The translations under genes and the position numbers were made by a program. The notes beneath the pieces were generated by a model. It saw only the letters and a list, made by a program, of their open reading frames with translations. It was not told the origin of the DNA and made no database searches. Below are positions 12,360 through 16,881 of a stretch of DNA of 16,881 nucleotides, in pieces; the first letter of the stretch is position 1; every line of letters begins with the position of its first letter. Source of the DNA: Chloroflexota bacterium (GTDB lineage: Bacteria > Chloroflexota > Dehalococcoidia > SM23-28-2 > RBG-16-64-32); NCBI GenBank assembly GCA_022565075.1, contig JADFKG010000025.1, positions 1 to 16,881 of the forward strand, written 5' to 3'.

Positions 12360-13288
12360 GAGTCCCGCCGTGCCAAGATCGTCCGCCAGACGCCGTCCTC
12401 GACCACGCGTTCGGTGCGCAGCCCGTTCGCCCCGAAGGCGCGCCCGAGGCTGTCCACTCTGTCCTCCAGGAAGCCGCCGGCGATCAGCCGGCCGCCGGGC
12501 TTGAGCACGCTGGCCAGCGCCGGCGCCAGCCTTTCAAGCGCCAGCCCGCTGATGTTTGCCAGCGCCAGATCGAACGTTTCGTCCGGCGCGCCCTCTTCTT
12601 CGATCGTCCCGATCCGCACTTCGATCGCTTTGGCGACGCCGTTGTCCGCGGCGTTCTGAGCCGCCACCTTGATCGCCTGTGGATCGGTGTCGAGCGCAAG
12701 CACGTGCCGGGCACCGAGGAAGACCGCGGCGATGGAGAGAATGCCGGAGCCGCAACCGAGATCGAGCACGGCTGCGCCGCCTGGGCCGATCTCCTCCAGC
12801 GCCCGCAGGCACATCGCCGTCGTCGGGTGCTGGCCGGTGCCGAACGCCATGCCCGGGTCGATGCGAACGACGATCTCTCCCTCGCGGGGCTTGTACTCGA
12901 TCCAGGAAGGCACGATGACGATGCCGTGACCGATGCGCTGGACGCCGAAGTGCTTCTTCCAGGCGTCGCGCCACTCGGTCTCGCGCAGACGCTTCGGTCG
13001 CTGCCAGACGAGCGGCCGGTCGAGCGGCGCAGCCTGGAGCGCAAGCCTCAACGCGTCACCGATCCGCGAGGCGTCTTCGGCGGCCGGAACGTAGCCCTTG
13101 ACGAGAGCCGGCGCATCCCCGTCAAGCACGTACGTCTCGGTCTCTCGATCGAACCGCGAGGGCGCCTCGATGGCCACGCCCTGGGAACAGGCCTGGCGGA
13201 AGGCGTCGGCAACGAGCTCGGCGTCGATGCCGGCAGTCTCGACGGAGATTTCGGTGAGGGAATCGGGACGGGGGTCGGGCGCGCTCAT
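12356..13288 (-). CDS. prmA: Ribosomal protein L11 methyltransferase
   Basis: An S-adenosylmethionine-dependent enzyme that methylates ribosomal protein L11. The 310-residue protein has an N-terminal L11-recognition domain (about 1-125) and the family signature DPGMAFGTGQHPTT (144-157). The Rossmann-like SAM site LDLGCGSGILSI (175-186) is followed by acidic Asp200/Asp202 in ALDTDP, then NISG (245-248) in the catalytic-loop position, where NILA is commoner. LKPGGRLIAGGFL completes the fold. The gene starts 18 bases after the dnaJ stop and overlaps rsmE by four bases, so the three are co-transcribed. No good Shine-Dalgarno precedes the ATG, which suggests coupling to dnaJ translation. The gene order dnaJ-prmA-rsmE is conserved in many bacteria, including Bacillus (yqeT, yqeU). 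Confidence 0.95.
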   Translation of the reverse strand: MSAPDPRPDSLTEISVETAGIDAELVADAFRQACSQGVAIEAPSRFDRETETYVLDGDAPALVKGYVPAAEDASRIGDALRLALQAAPLDRPLVWQRPKRLRETEWRDAWKKHFGVQRIGHGIVIVPSWIEYKPREGEIVVRIDPGMAFGTGQHPTTAMCLRALEEIGPGGAAVLDLGCGSGILSIAAVFLGARHVLALDTDPQAIKVAAQNAADNGVAKAIEVRIGTIEEEGAPDETFDLALANISGLALERLAPALASVLKPGGRLIAGGFLEDRVDSLGRAFGANGLRTERVVEDGVWRTILARRDS

Positions 13289-13306
13289 GCGACGGCCGCA
13301 GCGCCG

Positions 13307-14419
13307 CTAGCCGAGCGCGTCTTTGAGCTTGCTGAGGAGGCCCTTGTCGACGCCAACGGGGGTTCCGAAGCTCTCGGCCAGCTGATGCAGGAGTTCTCGC
13401 TGCTCGTCGCTGAGGTCCGTCGGCACCTTCAATTCGACGCGCACGAGGAGGTCGCCGCGGCCACCACCGTGGAGGCGCGGGATCCCCTTGCGCCTGATCG
13501 TGAACACGCGTCCGCTCTGAGTTCCGGCAGGCACCTTCAGGGCGGCCGGCTCGCCGTCGAGCGTCGGGATCTCGGCCTCGAAGCCAAGCGCGGCCTGGGC
13601 CGGGTTCATCTCCAGGTCGAAGATGAGGTCCTCCTCCTGGCGCGAGAAGAACTCGTGCGGCGCGACGTCGATGTAAACGTAAAGGTGGCCGGGAGGACCG
13701 TCGTTCAGGCCGCTGTCGCCCTCGCCGGAGAGACGCATGCGCGAGCCGTCGTTCACGCCCGCCGGAATGGTGACGTTGAGCCGGTGCGACTTGCGCTCGC
13801 GGCCCTGACCGCGGCACTCGTTGCAGGGATCGGTGACGATGCTGCCTTCGCCGTGACAGCGACCGCAGGTCGCGATGTTCACGAACTGCCCGAAGACGCT
13901 GCGGCTGCTGCGCCGCACCTGACCAGCGCCATCGCACGTCGGGCAGCGCTGCGGCGACGAACCCGGCTCGCTGCCGGAGCCCGAGCAACGCTGGCAACGC
14001 TCGATGCGCTCGACCTCGATCACTCGGTCCGTGCCGAAGGCCGCTTCCTCAAACGTCAGCTCGATGTCACCGCGGCGATCGCCGCCCCGCTGGGCCTCGC
14101 GCCGCCGCCGTCCGGTGGAAGTGCCGCCGAAGAAGGCGTCGAAGATGTCGCCGAAGCCGCCAGAGTCCGCTCCCTCGAAGCCGCGTCCGGAGTCCAGCCC
14201 GGCGTGGCCGTAGCGGTCGTAGGCGGCGCGCTTCTCTGGATCGGAGAGCACCTCGTACGCTTCGCTGATCTGCTTGAACCGAGTCTCGGCGCCGTCTTCC
14301 TGGTTGCGGTCCGGGTGGAACTGCATCGCCAGGCGGCGGAACGACTTCTTGATCTCAGCGGCCGCTGCCGTGCGAGTGACGCCGAGGACCTCGTAGTAGT
14401 CAGCCTTTGCCGTAGTCAC
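13307..14419 (-). CDS. dnaJ: Chaperone protein DnaJ (Hsp40)
   Basis: The cochaperone that delivers unfolded proteins to DnaK and stimulates its ATPase. From the chosen GTG it has 370 residues, the usual length. The J domain (about 6-72) has HPD at 35-37. A Gly/Phe-rich region follows (about 71-100) with GFGDIFDAFFGG. Four zinc-finger CxxCxGxG motifs begin at Cys142 (CQRCSGSG, then CPTCDGAG, CGRCHGEG, CNECRGQG), so it is a full type I DnaJ. Two C-terminal substrate-binding beta domains end in the dimerisation region. The open frame runs upstream to 14614, but the extension is not DnaJ-like and the GTG at 14417-14419 is directly before DYYEVLGV. TACAAT lies only 7 bases upstream, so the mRNA is probably leaderless. 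It heads the dnaJ-prmA-rsmE operon. No CIRCE element was found. Confidence 0.97.
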   Translation of the reverse strand: MTTAKADYYEVLGVTRTAAAAEIKKSFRRLAMQFHPDRNQEDGAETRFKQISEAYEVLSDPEKRAAYDRYGHAGLDSGRGFEGADSGGFGDIFDAFFGGTSTGRRRREAQRGGDRRGDIELTFEEAAFGTDRVIEVERIERCQRCSGSGSEPGSSPQRCPTCDGAGQVRRSSRSVFGQFVNIATCGRCHGEGSIVTDPCNECRGQGRERKSHRLNVTIPAGVNDGSRMRLSGEGDSGLNDGPPGHLYVYIDVAPHEFFSRQEEDLIFDLEMNPAQAALGFEAEIPTLDGEPAALKVPAGTQSGRVFTIRRKGIPRLHGGGRGDLLVRVELKVPTDLSDEQRELLHQLAESFGTPVGVDKGLLSKLKDALG

Positions 14420-14426
14420 GAAAGAT

Positions 14427-14432
14427 ATTGTA
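14427..14432 (-). promoter_or_regulatory. -10 box at the dnaJ start (leaderless promoter)
   Basis: On the minus strand this reads TACAAT, 5 of 6 to consensus, preceded by TGA. The gap to the GTG start codon is 7 bases, the normal distance from a -10 box to a transcription start, so the message would begin at or next to the start codon. No clear -35 is present at 17-18 bases. No CIRCE or HAIR palindrome was seen in 14420-14544. Confidence 0.5.
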
Positions 14433-14494
14433 TCAGCGCCCGCCTCTAGCGACAGACGTTGACACACGCCCATCGTAGGGGCAGCGCAACGAAA

Positions 14495-14520
14495 GAGACG
14501 GGCCGCGTGGCCCGCCTCTC
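14495..14520 (-). terminator. Hairpin after the acyl-CoA dehydrogenase operon
   Basis: CGGGCC (14499-14504) pairs with GGCCCG (14509-14514) around a 4-base loop. GAGA (14495-14498) pairs with TCTC (14517-14520) across a 2-base bulge. Read on the minus strand, the stem is followed by TTTCGTT. It lies 25 bases after the last dehydrogenase stop (14545) and before the dnaJ promoter, so it likely separates the two same-strand operons. Confidence 0.55.
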
Positions 14521-14544
14521 GCTTCGTGTACGCGTGGAGTCCGG

Positions 14545-15675
14545 CTAGACTTCCATCATTTGGGCAACCTTTTCGCGGTGGTAGTCCGCGTCGCCCCACA
14601 TCAGCTCCATCCACTTCTGGCGGCGGAAGTAGAGCTGGATCTTGTACTCCTTCGTGAAGCCGATGCCACCGTGGATCTGCTGGCCGTGCGCCACCACGCG
14701 GCGGCTGGCGTCGGAAGCCCAGGCCTTGGCCATCGAGATCATCAGGTCGGCGTCGTCCTCGCCCTCGGCCAGGCTCCAGGCGGCCTTGTAGGTGATGAAG
14801 CGCGAGCCGTCGACGTCGATGACGGCGTCGGCGAGCTTGTGCTGGATCGCCTGGAATGAGCCGATCGGCCGGCCGAACTGCACGCGCTCCTTGGCGTAGT
14901 TGAGCGTCGTGTCGAAGTCCATCTGCGACAGGCCGACGAGGTAGGCGCAGGCCGCCACCGTGGCGACCCTGGACACTTTTTCGACGATCTCCCAGCCCTT
15001 GCCCTCGCTGCCGAGGACGTTGGCCGCGGGGACCTTGACGTTGTCGAAGATGACTTCGGACTGCTTGTCGGCGGCGATCGTCTTCAGCTGCTCGAACTTG
15101 ATGCCGTCCGACTTGGAGTCAACGATGAACAGCGTGATGCCGTCCTCGCCCTTGCCGCCTGTGCGCGCGACCACGACCATGTAGTCGGTGACGTGGGCGT
15201 CGGGGACGAAGAGCTTCGTGCCGTTGAGCACGTAGTCGCTGCCGTCCTTCTTCGCCTCCAGCGTCACGCCGTCAGCGGTCCACTTGGCGGAAGGCTCGGT
15301 CAGGGCCATCGTCATGATCGTCTCGCCGGCGGCGATCTTCGGCAGGTACTGCGCCTTCTGCTCGTCCGTCCCGGCCTCCATGATCGGCACGGCGCCGAGG
15401 ACGACGGTGCTGATGAAGGGCCCCGGTACGAGCGCCCGGCCGAACTCCTCAAGGAGCACGACCAGCTCGCAAATCGTCATGGCCGCGCCGCCCTGGTCCT
15501 CCGGGATGATCAGGCCCATCCAGCCCTGCTCCGCCATCTTCTTCCAGAGGTCGGGCGAGTATCCCTGCTCGTCCTCTTCCATCTCTCGCACGAGACTCTC
15601 CGGGCATTCCTTCTCCAGGAAGTCTCGGGCGAAGTTCTTCAGCATCTCCTGCTGTTCGTCTAGACCCAGGTCCAT
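14545..15675 (-). CDS. Acyl-CoA dehydrogenase-like subunit lacking the catalytic glutamate
   Basis: A 376-residue acyl-CoA dehydrogenase-fold flavoprotein, full length. It keeps the FAD-contact stretch RVQFGRPIGSFQAIQHKLAD (264-283) and IHGGIGFTKEY near the C-terminus. The catalytic base is missing at both known positions. The helix position used by isovaleryl-CoA dehydrogenase-type enzymes is Ala238, in KVSRVATVAA. The C-terminal position, where medium-chain enzymes have YEGT, reads LMWGDADY. The substrate loop is also altered: TEPSAKWTAD replaces the usual TEPxAGSD. The partner gene directly upstream has the complementary set of features, so this protein is probably the non-catalytic half of a heteromeric enzyme, as in mycobacterial FadE pairs. 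That is inference from residues and gene order. The ATG start has GAGGAGG (15683-15689, minus strand) 7 bases upstream. It is 24 bases after the partner's stop. Confidence 0.9.
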   Translation of the reverse strand: MDLGLDEQQEMLKNFARDFLEKECPESLVREMEEDEQGYSPDLWKKMAEQGWMGLIIPEDQGGAAMTICELVVLLEEFGRALVPGPFISTVVLGAVPIMEAGTDEQKAQYLPKIAAGETIMTMALTEPSAKWTADGVTLEAKKDGSDYVLNGTKLFVPDAHVTDYMVVVARTGGKGEDGITLFIVDSKSDGIKFEQLKTIAADKQSEVIFDNVKVPAANVLGSEGKGWEIVEKVSRVATVAACAYLVGLSQMDFDTTLNYAKERVQFGRPIGSFQAIQHKLADAVIDVDGSRFITYKAAWSLAEGEDDADLMISMAKAWASDASRRVVAHGQQIHGGIGFTKEYKIQLYFRRQKWMELMWGDADYHREKVAQMMEV

Positions 15676-15699
15676 GGGGCGTCCTCCTCGTTGCCTTGT

Positions 15700-16878
<1,179 letters not shown>

Positions 16879-16881
16879 AGG

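Noticed and set aside
12704..14449. 581-codon plus-strand frame opposite prmA and dnaJ
   Set aside because: It is a shadow of two certain genes.
14420..14544. CIRCE or HAIR heat-shock operator upstream of dnaJ
   Set aside because: No TTAGCACTC/GAGTGCTAA-type or HAIR-type inverted repeat is present in this stretch.
14420..14614. N-terminal extension of DnaJ to 14614
   Set aside because: The extra 65 residues are unlike any DnaJ and cross the promoter -10 box and the terminator hairpin. The GTG at 14419 precedes the J domain directly.

Overview
The window is GC-rich bacterial DNA with dense genes, short gaps and frequent GTG starts. The gene content fits a Chloroflexota bacterium of the Dehalococcoidia/SAR202 type. 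That assignment is inferred from three things: a dockerin-like secreted protein, a Pro/Thr/Ser-linker lipoprotein, and several acyl-CoA dehydrogenase, luciferase-like oxidoreductase and SDR genes. It has not been tested by phylogeny. No rRNA, tRNA, CRISPR array, transposase or integrase was seen.

Layout. 1-49: the last codons of an acidic protein (possibly DnaK) and a strong hairpin. 110-660: a small unrecognised gene (341-574) with its own promoter and an excellent Shine-Dalgarno, closed by a hairpin. 664-2586, minus: a small membrane protein gene followed by aroA (shikimate pathway). 2587-2665: a divergent intergenic region with a 26-bp dyad that looks like an operator. 2666-4295, plus: an alpha/beta hydrolase and an SDR, tightly spaced. 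4270-4976: two 63-bp direct repeats, differing at one base, enclose a compositionally distinct gene for a small membrane-anchored dockerin-like protein. The left repeat carries the 3' end of the SDR gene. 5058-6149: a luciferase-like flavin/F420 oxidoreductase with its own promoter and a terminator.

6325-10017: dnaE, the replicative polymerase. It has an apparently intact metal-binding PHP domain and a start codon that overlaps a 17-codon upstream ORF. 10044-10547, minus: an O6-alkylguanine-DNA alkyltransferase. 10645-11625, plus: an M23 peptidase lipoprotein. 11622-14419, minus: the operon dnaJ-prmA-rsmE (chaperone, L11 methylation, 16S rRNA methylation), probably transcribed without a leader. 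14545-16878, minus: two adjacent acyl-CoA dehydrogenase genes whose products look like complementary subunits of one heteromeric enzyme.

How the genes work together. dnaE and the alkyltransferase are housekeeping replication and repair. dnaJ-prmA-rsmE serves protein folding and the ribosome. The hydrolase, SDR, luciferase-like protein and paired dehydrogenases suggest breakdown of a bulky organic acid or ester, but no substrate can be read from the sequence. The most unusual parts are the direct-repeat-bounded dockerin island, the complementary dehydrogenase pair, the 26-bp dyad and the arrangement at the start of dnaE.
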